Shown here: positions 27,260 to 36,000 of the stretch, one piece after another | How positions within the stretch are numbered: position 1 is the first letter of the stretch | Layout: each line of letters opens with the position of its first letter | Assembly: GCF_003443675.1 (NCBI RefSeq) | Contig: NZ_CP031963.1 | Span: 5,120,501-5,184,500, forward strand | Source: Aquimarina sp. BL5 | Lineage (GTDB): Bacteria; Bacteroidota; Bacteroidia; Flavobacteriales; Flavobacteriaceae | DNA: 64,000 nt | Reading direction: 5' to 3' | Notes under the pieces: generated by a model | Databases searched by the model: none | Told to the model about the DNA's origin: nothing | Seen by the model: the letters and a program-made list of their open reading frames with translations, nothing else | Made by a program: the position numbers and the translations under genes

Positions 27260-27898
27260 ATGAGAACTTTAGCATTTATTTTCGGCTTACTTTTCTTCAC
27301 AAACCTTAATGCAAGGATTGAAGATAATAATCTGGAAATTGCTAGAGAAGGATTAGTTGTAGTTGTAATTGATTTTAAAGAAGGTGATAAAATCAAGTTG
27401 TTCGAAGTAGAAACAGGTGATCATATCTTATCTAAAACAAGAGGACAAATTGATCTTAGTCAATTACCTTCAGGTAAGTATTTATTGGAAAATAATGAAG
27501 GTAAGTCTGTGGTCATTGAGAAAACAGATTTTGATATTGTTATTGAAGAAGAATTAGGAACAGAGTATATAGTAGAAGTTGATAGTGATAGAATGCCTGT
27601 TAATAATATGAGTGTAGAAGAAGAGTTAGAAGAATATTATTTAACTTCAGAAGTAAATCCTTTATCAATAACAAGAGATGGTGATTTAATCACAGTAATG
27701 GATTTTGAAGAAGGCGATAAAATTAAATTATTTGAAGTTGTAGATAAGGTTCATATTTTATCCAAAACAACAAAATTAGTTGATCTTACACAATTGCCTA
27801 CAGGAAAGTATATATTAGAAAATGACAGAGGACAAGCTGTGATGATAGAGAAGTTTGATGTAGAGCTTCAATATGAAGATACAGTAGCATATAACTAG
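27260..27898 (+). CDS. Secreted two-repeat protein (GDKxKLFE family)
   Basis: 212 residues: signal peptide (to NLNA), repeat 1 (residues ~27-90: VVIDFKEGDKIKLFEVETGD ... DLSQLPSGKYLLENNEG), an acidic linker, then repeat 2 (residues ~140-205: VMDFEEGDKIKLFEVVDK ... DLTQLPTGKYILENDRG). It closely parallels the gene at 30835 in length and layout and the single-repeat gene at 26599. Likely periplasmic or surface-exposed; no known function. Confidence 0.78.
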   Translation: MRTLAFIFGLLFFTNLNARIEDNNLEIAREGLVVVVIDFKEGDKIKLFEVETGDHILSKTRGQIDLSQLPSGKYLLENNEGKSVVIEKTDFDIVIEEELGTEYIVEVDSDRMPVNNMSVEEELEEYYLTSEVNPLSITRDGDLITVMDFEEGDKIKLFEVVDKVHILSKTTKLVDLTQLPTGKYILENDRGQAVMIEKFDVELQYEDTVAYN

Positions 27899-27945
27899 AA
27901 GATTAAATTTATTTTATTAATCATAAAATAAGTAGAATTTGGGGG

Positions 27946-27972
27946 AAGACCTATCAGAAATGATAGGTCTTT
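27946..27972. terminator. Bidirectional terminator
   Basis: Perfect hairpin AAGACCTATCA-GAAA-TGATAGGTCTT between the convergent two-repeat gene and the DUF6249 gene. Confidence 0.85.
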
Positions 27973-27996
27973 ATAGTTTATAAATTATTGGATAAC

Positions 27997-28347
27997 CTAT
28001 TTATCCAAATTACTGGTCATTTTAAAACCAGTAAATAATCCTGCACCAGCCATTAAAAAGATAGTTCCTGGATACGCTACTTCTTCATCTACTCCTAGTG
28101 TATAGTGTAATATTCCAGCAATAAAAATACCTAAACCAATACCCATTAATAGTAATGAAAAGTTAAGAATGAAAACTTTCCAAATAGGAGTTACTCTTTT
28201 CACTTTACTGCTATAAAAGATAGAGGCATCTGCTCCCTTATCAATAAGAGCCATACGCTCTTTGTTTCTGGCTGTGACAAATAAATAAAAAATACCAAAA
28301 ATGCATCCGAATATTGATAATGGTATTAGTACTTCGATAAAACTCAT
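27997..28347 (-). CDS. DUF6249 membrane protein
   Basis: 116 residues, three membrane helices (LIPLSIFGCIFGIFYLF; FILNFSLLLMGIGLGIFIAG; GTIFLMAGAGLFTGF). The ARNKERMALIDKGAD block after the first helix is the hallmark of DUF6249, a family usually found beside ECF sigma factors in Bacteroidota. Here it is divergent from such a gene, consistent with that habit. Function unknown. Confidence 0.82.
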   Translation of the reverse strand: MSFIEVLIPLSIFGCIFGIFYLFVTARNKERMALIDKGADASIFYSSKVKRVTPIWKVFILNFSLLLMGIGLGIFIAGILHYTLGVDEEVAYPGTIFLMAGAGLFTGFKMTSNLDK

Positions 28348-28496
28348 AACTTTTTAGATTTAAAAATTTAACTGTTCGTTTTTAGTTATGACGTCAGAGA
28401 TTAGAACTCGGTTACAAAAATCTTAAAAAAAAATATTTTGTACCTTTTTAGAAATAGGATGTAACCATATTCAAAATTGTGTCGTCTAATGTGTAA

Positions 28497-29084
28497 ATGA
28501 ACCATCAATCAGATCAATATTATATCAAGCAGGTGCTAGAGGGAGAGGTAAATACTTTTTCTAGCTTAGTAGAACGCTATCAAAGCTTGGTATATACGAT
28601 AGTGTTTAGAATGGTTAGGAATAAAGAAGAAGCTGAGGAGATAGCTCAGGACACCTTTATTAAGGCATATAAGTCTTTGTCTAAGTATAGAGGAGAAGCT
28701 AAATTTTCAACTTGGTTATATACTATCGCATATCGTAAAAGCCTGGATGCAATAAAGAAAAACAAGCGTTTTGTAGCTACAGAACTCATAGAAGAAGTAA
28801 GTGAAGGAGAAGTGGGGGTAGTTAATGATGCATTAAGTTATTTGCAGGATATAGAAAGAAAAGAGATTATATCGAATAGTATACTTAAGCTCCCGGAGGA
28901 AGAGTCGGCAATTATAACTTTATATTACTTTGAAGAGAAAAGTATAAAAGAGATCAAAGAAATTGTTGGTTTGACAGAGGATAATATAAAAATAAAGTTA
29001 TATCGAAGTAGAAAAAAACTATATTCGATACTTAAGTATCATATTTCACCAGAAATTAATGCTAATAATGGAAGAGCAATATAA
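28497..29084 (+). CDS. ECF-type RNA polymerase sigma factor
   Basis: 195 residues. Region 2: VERYQSLVYTIVFRMVRNKEEAEEIAQDTFIKAY and KFSTWLYTIAYRKSLD. Region 4: LKLPEEESAIITLYYFEEKSIKEI and IKLYRSRKKL. It overlaps the next gene by 17 bases, the same arrangement as the first sigma module. Divergent from the DUF6249 gene; the repeat-family genes lie on both sides. Confidence 0.92.
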   Translation: MNHQSDQYYIKQVLEGEVNTFSSLVERYQSLVYTIVFRMVRNKEEAEEIAQDTFIKAYKSLSKYRGEAKFSTWLYTIAYRKSLDAIKKNKRFVATELIEEVSEGEVGVVNDALSYLQDIERKEIISNSILKLPEEESAIITLYYFEEKSIKEIKEIVGLTEDNIKIKLYRSRKKLYSILKYHISPEINANNGRAI

Positions 29085-29454
29085 AGATATTAAGAGATTA
29101 GTAAAAGAAGCGGGTACAGAAGATCCTTCTGTGGATTTTCTGCGAAATGTAATGAGTGATATAAGAGCCACTTCAGTGGATAAATCTGTTGCTTACCAAC
29201 CATTAATTTCTAAAAAAGCTTGGCTGGTAATGGGAGTATTGCTGATTGGGTTATTAATTTCTTTACCATTCTTATCAGAAGGAACCTGGATTTTAGATAA
29301 CATGGATTTTTCATTTTTTAATGGTGTTGAGAATCCATTTGCTGGTTTTAAACTTTATAGTGCCACAATGTATGGAATCATATTCCTTGCAATCCTGTTT
29401 ATGGTACAGATTACTGTAATTAAAAGAAGGATAGATAAAATATACTCTGCCTAG
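29068..29454 (+). CDS. Two-pass membrane partner of the second ECF sigma factor
   Basis: About 128 residues from MEEQYKD; an ATG three codons upstream is also possible. Two hydrophobic helices (AWLVMGVLLIGLLISLPFL and YGIIFLAILFMVQITVI) flank an extracytoplasmic loop. The cytoplasmic head precedes the first helix. The overlap with the sigma gene suggests it is the membrane antagonist or sensor, but there is no recognised anti-sigma domain. Confidence 0.72.
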   Translation: MEEQYKDIKRLVKEAGTEDPSVDFLRNVMSDIRATSVDKSVAYQPLISKKAWLVMGVLLIGLLISLPFLSEGTWILDNMDFSFFNGVENPFAGFKLYSATMYGIIFLAILFMVQITVIKRRIDKIYSA

Positions 29455-29608
29455 ATTAATTTATTTTTCAATCAAAATCATAAAATATTTTTTTAACTTC
29501 AATATATTGTTTGTTTATATGCTTCATTTGGTAGCGTATAGCATGAAAAGAAGAATATGTGTTATTAGGGCAAAACCTATATGTATTATTGGGCTTAAAA
29601 ACATGTAA

Positions 29609-29812
29609 AATAAAAATAACGAATGGGAAACGCCGATAAATATTAAGAAAATATGTAAACGAGAAGTAGTACATCCTCATTATAAACAAATTGATACTCC
29701 CAGACATACAATAACGATGGATTATCATAAAATTAGAAAAGTATTATTAAAACAATTACCTGAAAATTGGGTTTCTAAAGAGCCTACGATGATTTTAAAA
29801 AACGCCAAATGA
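29609..29812 (+). pseudogene. Open tail of a decayed gene upstream of the M23 gene
   Basis: A 67-codon frame without any ATG near its beginning (NKNNEWETPINIKKI ... LLKQLPENWVSKEPTMILKNAK) ends in a TGA that overlaps the ATG of the M23 gene (ATGA), the layout of a coupled operon partner. The frame is also open upstream of a TAA at 29606 (from ATG 29519). The sequence looks protein-like at its C-terminus, so this is probably the end of a degraded gene. I cannot name the family. Confidence 0.4.
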
Positions 29813-30498
29813 CTAATATATCATTCCCAAAGTTTATCCAGAGTTTATCTCATAGTTTTATTCCTGTTATTGATTCTAACTTTTCTAAAGAACAATACAC
29901 TTTTATAGATTTGTCGATAGATAATAAAAAATTAGAAGTCGTAGACGTGTCTTCTTCAAAAGCCTTTGAAGAGTATGTAAGCACGTATTTAGCTTTAAAC
30001 GAAGCAAAGGTAGCTTATGGGGGTTATAATGAAACACGTGGGATATATAATAGAAGTGAACATTTTAATCAACAAAATCCAGAAACCGAACGTAATATTC
30101 ATTTAGGATTAGATGTTTGGTGTGATGCAGAAACTTCGGTACTTGTTCCTTTAGCAGGAACGGTTCATAGTTTTCAGAACAATAAAAATTTTGGAGACTA
30201 TGGTCCGACGATTATTTTGAAACATGTAGTTCAGGATGTTATCTTTTATACTTTATATGGCCATTTAACCGTAAAGTCTATTGAGAATTTAGAAATAGGT
30301 AAGCGCTTTGAAATTGGAGATGTTTTGGCTACACTTGGAGATGCTTCTGTAAACGGTGATTATGCACCACATTTACATTTTCAGATAATAAAAGATTTAC
30401 AGGGAAATATAGGAGATTACCCAGGAGTTTCTAATAAAAGAGATTTAGCACATTATTTAGAGAATTGTCCAGACCCTAATTTACTGTTGAAGATTTAA
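29809..30498 (+). CDS. Cytoplasmic M23/LytM-like protein (APH-M23-aminotransferase type)
   Basis: 229 residues without a signal peptide. Motifs are HLGLDVW (first metal ligands), YGPTIILKH, YTLYGHL and HLHFQII, followed by GDYPGVSNK and NCPDPNLLL. This set, including the trailing PGV and CPDPN blocks, matches the central M23-like domain of the trimodular aminoglycoside-kinase/M23/class III aminotransferase proteins rather than secreted peptidoglycan peptidases. Here the domain stands alone behind a decayed frame. Role unknown; the fusion context suggests metabolism, not wall turnover (inference). Confidence 0.78.
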   Translation: MTNISFPKFIQSLSHSFIPVIDSNFSKEQYTFIDLSIDNKKLEVVDVSSSKAFEEYVSTYLALNEAKVAYGGYNETRGIYNRSEHFNQQNPETERNIHLGLDVWCDAETSVLVPLAGTVHSFQNNKNFGDYGPTIILKHVVQDVIFYTLYGHLTVKSIENLEIGKRFEIGDVLATLGDASVNGDYAPHLHFQIIKDLQGNIGDYPGVSNKRDLAHYLENCPDPNLLLKI

Positions 30499-30834
30499 TA
30501 TAGTAATAGGTCGTATCAATCATAATCATTAAAGTAATTTCATCCTTTTTATTCGATGAATGTTGTTTCGGTTTTAGGGAAAAAAGCACTCCAGACCAGG
30601 TGATGTGTGTTTTTAGCGATAAAAATAATTATTTCATCCGTTTTTTTACACGTTTTAATTTTTTAAATAACTGATAATCAGTTTATTTTTATTTATTTTA
30701 ACATATTTTTGGTAGTTTAACGAAAATACCGACTATTTCGTCTAAAAGTCTGATTACTAGTTGGTGCGGTAGGTTTTTAGTAGTATACTTGTAAGGTAAA
30801 ACCGTAACACTTTAACTTCAAAGCCCCCAAAATT
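30499..30834. other. AT-rich gap upstream of repeat-family gene
   Basis: No open frame. A short inverted repeat ACTGATAATCAGT (30671-30683) and a CTAAAAGTCTG stretch near 30743 are visible. The second has a partial counterpart upstream of 27260. Confidence 0.4.
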
Positions 30835-31476
30835 ATGAAAGTTATAGCCTTAATATTCTGTCTATTTTTATCTATTTCAATTTCTGCTAATACAGATAAC
30901 GCACTTGCAGTATACCAAGATGGTTTAGTTGTGGAAGTGGTTGATTTTGAAGAAGGAGATAAATTGAAATTATTTGAATTAGAAACTGGAGATCATATTT
31001 TATCAAAATCATATTCGCGTATAGATTTAAGTCAATTACCAATTGGTTCTTATTTATTGGAGAACAATCAAGGACAGTCTATAGTAATCGACCGTCAGGA
31101 AGAAGAACTTATGATAGAAGGAGCTGTGATTTTACAAGAAGAAGAGTTTATTGTTGAAGAGGGTAATGAGATCGTGTTGGATGAGAATGTAGAAATAAAT
31201 GCAGAAGAGGTAACTATTGAAAACTATGTCAGTCCTAATGAAAATCAATTAACTATCCAGAGAGAAGGTAGTCTTGTTATAGTGTTAGACTTTGAAGAAG
31301 GAGATAAATTAAAGTTATTCGAAGTTAAGGATACAATTCACGTGCTATCAAAAACGACAAATATTATAGATCTTAGTCAATTACCTGTAGGTGTATACCT
31401 TCTTGAAAATAGTAAAGGTGATTCTGTGATTGTTGAGAAGTTTACTGAAGCTCAAAACAGTGTTACAGATTTGTAA
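30835..31476 (+). CDS. Secreted two-repeat protein (GDKxKLFE family), paralogue
   Basis: 213 residues: signal peptide (FCLFLSISISANT), repeat 1 (VVDFEEGDKLKLFELETGD ... DLSQLPIGSYLLENNQG), a strongly acidic linker of ~50 residues, repeat 2 (VLDFEEGDKLKLFEVKDT ... DLSQLPVGVYLLENSKG). Same size and order as the gene at 27260. It adds copies four and five of the unit within 5 kb. Confidence 0.78.
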   Translation: MKVIALIFCLFLSISISANTDNALAVYQDGLVVEVVDFEEGDKLKLFELETGDHILSKSYSRIDLSQLPIGSYLLENNQGQSIVIDRQEEELMIEGAVILQEEEFIVEEGNEIVLDENVEINAEEVTIENYVSPNENQLTIQREGSLVIVLDFEEGDKLKLFEVKDTIHVLSKTTNIIDLSQLPVGVYLLENSKGDSVIVEKFTEAQNSVTDL

Positions 31477-31512
31477 TATATCAAAAATAGTAAAAGGGGA
31501 AACAAAAAAAAG

Positions 31513-31540
31513 GCGGGTTCATTTTGAATCCGCTTTTTTT
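31513..31540 (+). terminator. Terminator after repeat-family gene
   Basis: GCGGGTTCA-TTT-TGAATCCGC (one G·U pair) followed by seven T. The A run on the other side lets it also serve the minus strand. Confidence 0.85.
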
Positions 31541-31557
31541 AGATAAAATGTAGGGTA

Positions 31558-31887
31558 TTATTCATTTAAAATTTCCTTTAGAATATATTCATTGTCAATT
31601 CCGTGAGTAAATACACCTGTAAGTTGTTCTTGATTGCTCTTAAATCATATATACATCCAAGTTCATAATCAAAACCATTGATTGTGTTAAAAGTAGGTGT
31701 AAAGTTATCTTGTCCGATTTGATTCCATCTTGGATTAGTAAAACAGTTCCGAGACCTCCAAAAAAGAATCCATTAGTCGTAGTTTTATAGTGATTCACTC
31801 TAATAGTAGTGATTTCAATTACTTCATCGTCATTGTTGCAAGAGCTAAAAATCAGTGATATTATTATCAATAACAATGTCTTTTCAT
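31558..31887 (-). pseudogene. DUF4377 lipoprotein gene with three frameshifts
   Basis: Joining three frames gives a coherent lipoprotein. From ATG 31887, M-K, then (frame change in the TTTT at 31881-31884) TLLLIIISLIFSSCNNDD with a lipobox, IRVNHYKTTTNG and GTVLLIQDG. After a second change near 31724 comes NQIGQDNFTP, INGFDYELGCIYDLRA, and after a third near 31632 EQLTGVFTHGIDNEYILKEI, ending in TAA at 31558. IxGFDYExG is the DUF4377 signature. Each break is repaired by adding one A (coding strand) to a short A run. Either real decay or systematic base-calling errors. Confidence 0.72.
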
Positions 31888-31960
31888 AAGAATCATTTTT
31901 TATAAGATCAAAAAATGCTAAAAGGTTGCTTCGGTATAATTTCATATATCATTAAAAAAT

Positions 31961-31983
31961 AATACATAGAATTATGATGTATT
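31961..31983. promoter_or_regulatory. Putative PadR operator
   Basis: Inverted repeat AATACAT-N9-ATGTATT directly upstream of the padR-type gene and its -7 element. PadR regulators bind ATxxAT-type dyads and usually repress their own gene (family knowledge). Confidence 0.5.
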
Positions 31984-31994
31984 GTAATTTTATG

Positions 31995-32002
31995 TATATT
32001 TG
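31995..32002 (+). promoter_or_regulatory. -7 element of PadR gene, probably leaderless
   Basis: TATATTTG fits TAnnTTTG and ends only 4 bases before the ATG at 32007. Transcription should therefore begin at or next to the start codon. Confidence 0.5.
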
Positions 32003-32006
32003 AACT

Positions 32007-32345
32007 ATGTATTCAAAAGAACTACTTAAAGGAACCTTATCTGTTATTATTCTTAATCTATTATCAGAAAAGGGTAGAATGTATGGGTATGAGATTTTTC
32101 AGCAAGTGAAAGAACGCTCTGGTGGTAAAATCTTATTAAAGGATGGCTCTTTATATCCTGCATTACAAAAAATGAAGAAAGACGGCTTATTAACTTGCGA
32201 GGAGGAGTACATCGGAAAAAGGGTTAGAAAGTATTATTTACTAACGTTAAAGGGAAAACAGGAAAAAGTGACTTATGTAGAAGAGCTTAGAGATTTTATG
32301 ACAACTCTTAACAATGTTATTTTCCCAAAGTTGGATGCTATATGA
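32007..32345 (+). CDS. PadR-family transcriptional regulator
   Basis: 112 residues. The winged-helix core is LLSEKGRMYGYEIFQQVKER, LKDGSLYPALQKMKKDGLLT and RKYYLLTLKGK, the typical PadR-s1 pattern (YGYEI ... GSLYPAL). Its TGA overlaps the next ATG by 4 bases (ATGA), so it probably controls that membrane-protein gene and itself through the dyad upstream. The inducer is unknown. Confidence 0.92.
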   Translation: MYSKELLKGTLSVIILNLLSEKGRMYGYEIFQQVKERSGGKILLKDGSLYPALQKMKKDGLLTCEEEYIGKRVRKYYLLTLKGKQEKVTYVEELRDFMTTLNNVIFPKLDAI

Positions 32346-32950
32346 AGTTAAGTGTTGAACAAGAAAAAAGTATTAAAGATTTTGTTGATGAGCAAGGTCT
32401 GACAATACCAGCTTTACGAGATGATATATTAGATCATTTATGTTGTGTTGTCGAGAGTGAGCTAAAAGCAGGTAAAACATTTGATCAATCATTACATGAG
32501 GCTATATCAGAATTAGCACCGAACGGTTTGATTGATTTAGAACATAAAACATTTTTTTTATTAAACTCAAAACGAATTATTATGATGAAAAAACTGATGT
32601 ATTTTATTGGATTTGTTGGGGCGCTAACCTTAACGACAGGAATTACTTTTAAGATATTATGGTATCCTGGAGCCAACAAACTTTTTATAACCGGTTTTCT
32701 ATTGTTGTTACTGGTTTTTGTTCCAATGTTAGCTTTTGATAGATATAAGGTTGCAATTGCTAAAACACTTTCGGAACGATTAAAAATTATCTTGGGATGT
32801 GTTTCAGGTGTTATTGTAGGTTTGTCAGGGTTGTTTAAACTGATGCATTGGATGGGAGCTGAGGTATTGTTATTAGCAGGAGCTTTTATTTTTGCTATTG
32901 GATATTTGCCATTTTTATTCTTTACAATGTATAAGCGAGCGCTTGCCTAG
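32342..32950 (+). CDS. Membrane protein coupled to PadR (GldL-like helices)
   Basis: 202 residues. The N-terminal ~75 residues are cytoplasmic and helical (LRDDILDHLCCVVESELKAG, a layout shared by many PadR-partner proteins). Four membrane helices in two pairs follow (YFIGFVGALTLTTGITFKIL and CVSGVIVGLSGLFKLMHW begin each pair). The internal repeat (G-x-T-FKILW / GLFKLMHW) resembles GldL-type membrane hairpins. Function unknown; expression is likely tied to the PadR regulator. Confidence 0.8.
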   Translation: MKLSVEQEKSIKDFVDEQGLTIPALRDDILDHLCCVVESELKAGKTFDQSLHEAISELAPNGLIDLEHKTFFLLNSKRIIMMKKLMYFIGFVGALTLTTGITFKILWYPGANKLFITGFLLLLLVFVPMLAFDRYKVAIAKTLSERLKIILGCVSGVIVGLSGLFKLMHWMGAEVLLLAGAFIFAIGYLPFLFFTMYKRALA

Positions 32951-32970
32951 AGGGATAATGTGATAAAATA

Positions 32971-33013
32971 AAACGAAAACCCCCTGAAGAGATACTTTAG
33001 GGGGTTTTCGTTT
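32971..33013. terminator. Strong bidirectional terminator
   Basis: AAACGAAAACCCCCT pairs with AGGGGGTTTTCGTTT around a 13-base loop, between the convergent PadR operon and secA. Confidence 0.93.
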
Positions 33014-33034
33014 CTATATAGATGTTTTTCAGAC

Positions 33035-36000
33035 CTACTCATTCACAAGTACCCATTCTCCTTTTTCAATTAGAGGAATAGCTTGTTTGTATTTAACGGA
33101 TTTGCTTTCTCCGCTCATTACATGTTTTATAGTAACTTTGTCATTACGACCTATTTTAGGTTGTTCACGAACGATAGTCTCTGTTATTTGCTGTCGCTGT
33201 TGTGTTTGCCCTGCAGCTCTATTTTGCGCAGCGCGCTCATCCATATTCGGAATTTCTTCTTTAGAAGTTTCTAGATTTTCTTTTCTTTTTACCTGACGAG
33301 CTTCAGAAATATCCTGAGTATTACCTGTTGGAAGCTCTCCTTTGAATAGAAAAGAAATAACATCTTTGTTCACTTCTTCGATCATCGATTTAAACAATTC
33401 AAAAGCTTCGAACTTATAGATTAATAATGGATCTTTCTGTTCGTGAACAGCTAACTGTACGCTCTGTTTTAACTCATCCATCTTACGAAGGTGTGTTTTC
33501 CAGGCATCATCAATGATAGCTAAAGTAATATTCTTTTCGAAATCTGTAATTAATTGCTTTCCTTCACTTTCATATGCTTTTTCAAGGTTGGTAGCAACAT
33601 TCAGACTTTTTACTCCATCCGTAAAAGGAACTAAAATACGCTCATATTTACTAGCAGGGTCTTCGTATACTTGCTTGATTACAGGATATGCAGCTTCAGC
33701 ATTACGCCTCATTTTATCCTGATAATGCTCGTAAGCAGCTTTATAAACTTCTCCTGCAATTTTCTGAGCGTCCATTTTTTCGAATTCCTCTGCAGTAATA
33801 GGGCTGCTCATAGAGAAATAACGAATTAATTCAAATTCAAAGTTTTTAAAATCCTGCGCATTCTTATTTCCTTCAGTAATGACCTCTGCAGTATCATAGA
33901 TCATATTGGCAAGATCTACACGAAGACGCTCACCATATAGTGCGTGATATCTACGTTTGTATACTACTTCACGTTGTGCATTCATTACATCATCATACTC
34001 AAGTAATCGTTTACGAACACCAAAGTTATTTTCTTCTACTTTTTTCTGAGCTCTTTCGATAGATTTTGAGATCATAGAATGCTGGATCACTTCACCTTCT
34101 TTTAGCCCCATTCTATCCATCATCTTAGCGATACGCTCTGATCCGAATAAACGCATCAAGTTATCTTCTAGAGATACATAGAAGTTCGAGCTTCCTGGAT
34201 CTCCCTGACGACCTGCACGACCACGTAACTGTCTATCTACACGTCTAGAATCGTGACGTTCAGTACCTATAATTGCTAAACCACCTGCAGCTTTTACTTC
34301 GTCACTTAATTTGATATCTGTTCCACGACCTGCCATATTGGTTGCAATCGTTACAACTCCTGGATTACCAGCTTCGGCAACAATATCTGCTTCTTTTTTA
34401 TGAAGTTTTGCATTCAGTACATTATGAGGAACTTTACGGATAGTAAGCATTCTTCCTAGTAATTCCGAAATTTCTACAGAAGTGGTACCGATTAGTACAG
34501 GTCTTCCTGCACGTGATAATTCTGTCACTTCTTCGATAACTGCATTATACTTTTCACGCTTGGTTTTGTAAACTAAATCTTCTTTATCTTTTCTGGCAAT
34601 AGGTCTGTTGGTAGGGATTTCTACTACATCTAATTTGTAGATTTCCCAAAGCTCTCCTGCTTCTGTAACTGCTGTACCTGTCATACCAGATAGTTTACCA
34701 TACATACGGAAGTAATTCTGTAGCGTTACTGTAGCAAATGTCTGAGTGGCATCTTCAATCTTTACATTTTCTTTTGCTTCGATTGCCTGGTGTAATCCAT
34801 CGCTATAACGACGACCATCCATAATACGTCCGGTTTGCTCATCAACGATTTTTACTTTGTTATCCATTACCACATATTCTACATCTTTTTCGAATAATGA
34901 ATATGCTTTTAATAACTGACGTAAGGTGTGAATACGCTCACTCTTTACACTGTATTCTCTAAAAAGATCTTCTTTCTTTTCAGCTTCATCTGTTTTAGAT
35001 AATCCAAGATTTTCAATCTTGGCAATTTCCATCCCAATTTGAGGTAGTACAAAGAAATCAGGGTTTTCTTTACCAGAAAGATAATCTACACCTTTATCCG
35101 TAAGATCGATTTGATTGTTTTTTTCTTCGATTACATAATACAGGTCTGCATCAATCTTATGCATCTCACGGTTATTATCCTGCATGTAGAAATTTTCAGT
35201 TTTCTGAAGTAACATTTTTACTCCTTCTTCACTTAAGAATTTAATTAATGCTTTATTTTTAGGAATACCTCTATATACTTGTAATAATTTAAAACCACCA
35301 TCTTTAGTATTACCTTCTTTAATTAGTTTCTTTGCTTCGGCAAGAACTGTAGTTAAATATTTTTGCTGTACTCCGACAATATCAGCGATTTTTGGTTTTA
35401 ACTCATCAAATTCGTGGATATCTCCTTTAGGAATTGGACCTGAAATAATTAATGGTGTTCTCGCATCATCAATTAATACAGAATCTACCTCATCTATGAT
35501 CGCATAGTTATGTGGGCGTTGTACCAAATCTTCTGGAGCATGAGACATGTTATCTCTTAAATAGTCGAAACCAAATTCATTATTAGTTCCATAGGTAATA
35601 TCGGCATTATAGGCAGCTCTACGTTCTGCAGAGTTAGGTCTGTGATTGTCGATACAATCCACCGTTAATCCGTGAAATTGAAAAATTGGTGCCATCCATT
35701 CGCTATCACGACGTGCTAGGTAATCATTTACGGTTACTAAGTGAACACCATTACCCGATAATGCATTAAGATATACTGGCAGTGTTGCTACTAAGGTTTT
35801 ACCTTCTCCTGTTTGCATCTCTGCTACTTTTCCTTCGTGTAGAGCGATACCACCAATAAGCTGAACATCATAATGTACCATATCCCATTTTACTGCTTTT
35901 CCTGCAGCATCCCAGCTTGTAGACCAGATGGCTTGATCTCCATCTAGTGTGATATGCTCTCTGTCGCCAGAAAGCTCACGATCATAAGCAGTAGCTTCTA

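Noticed and set aside
29468..29728. 86-codon minus-strand frame
   Set aside because: Opposite the more protein-like plus-strand remnant that is phased with the M23 ATGA; composition is Phe/Tyr-rich noise.
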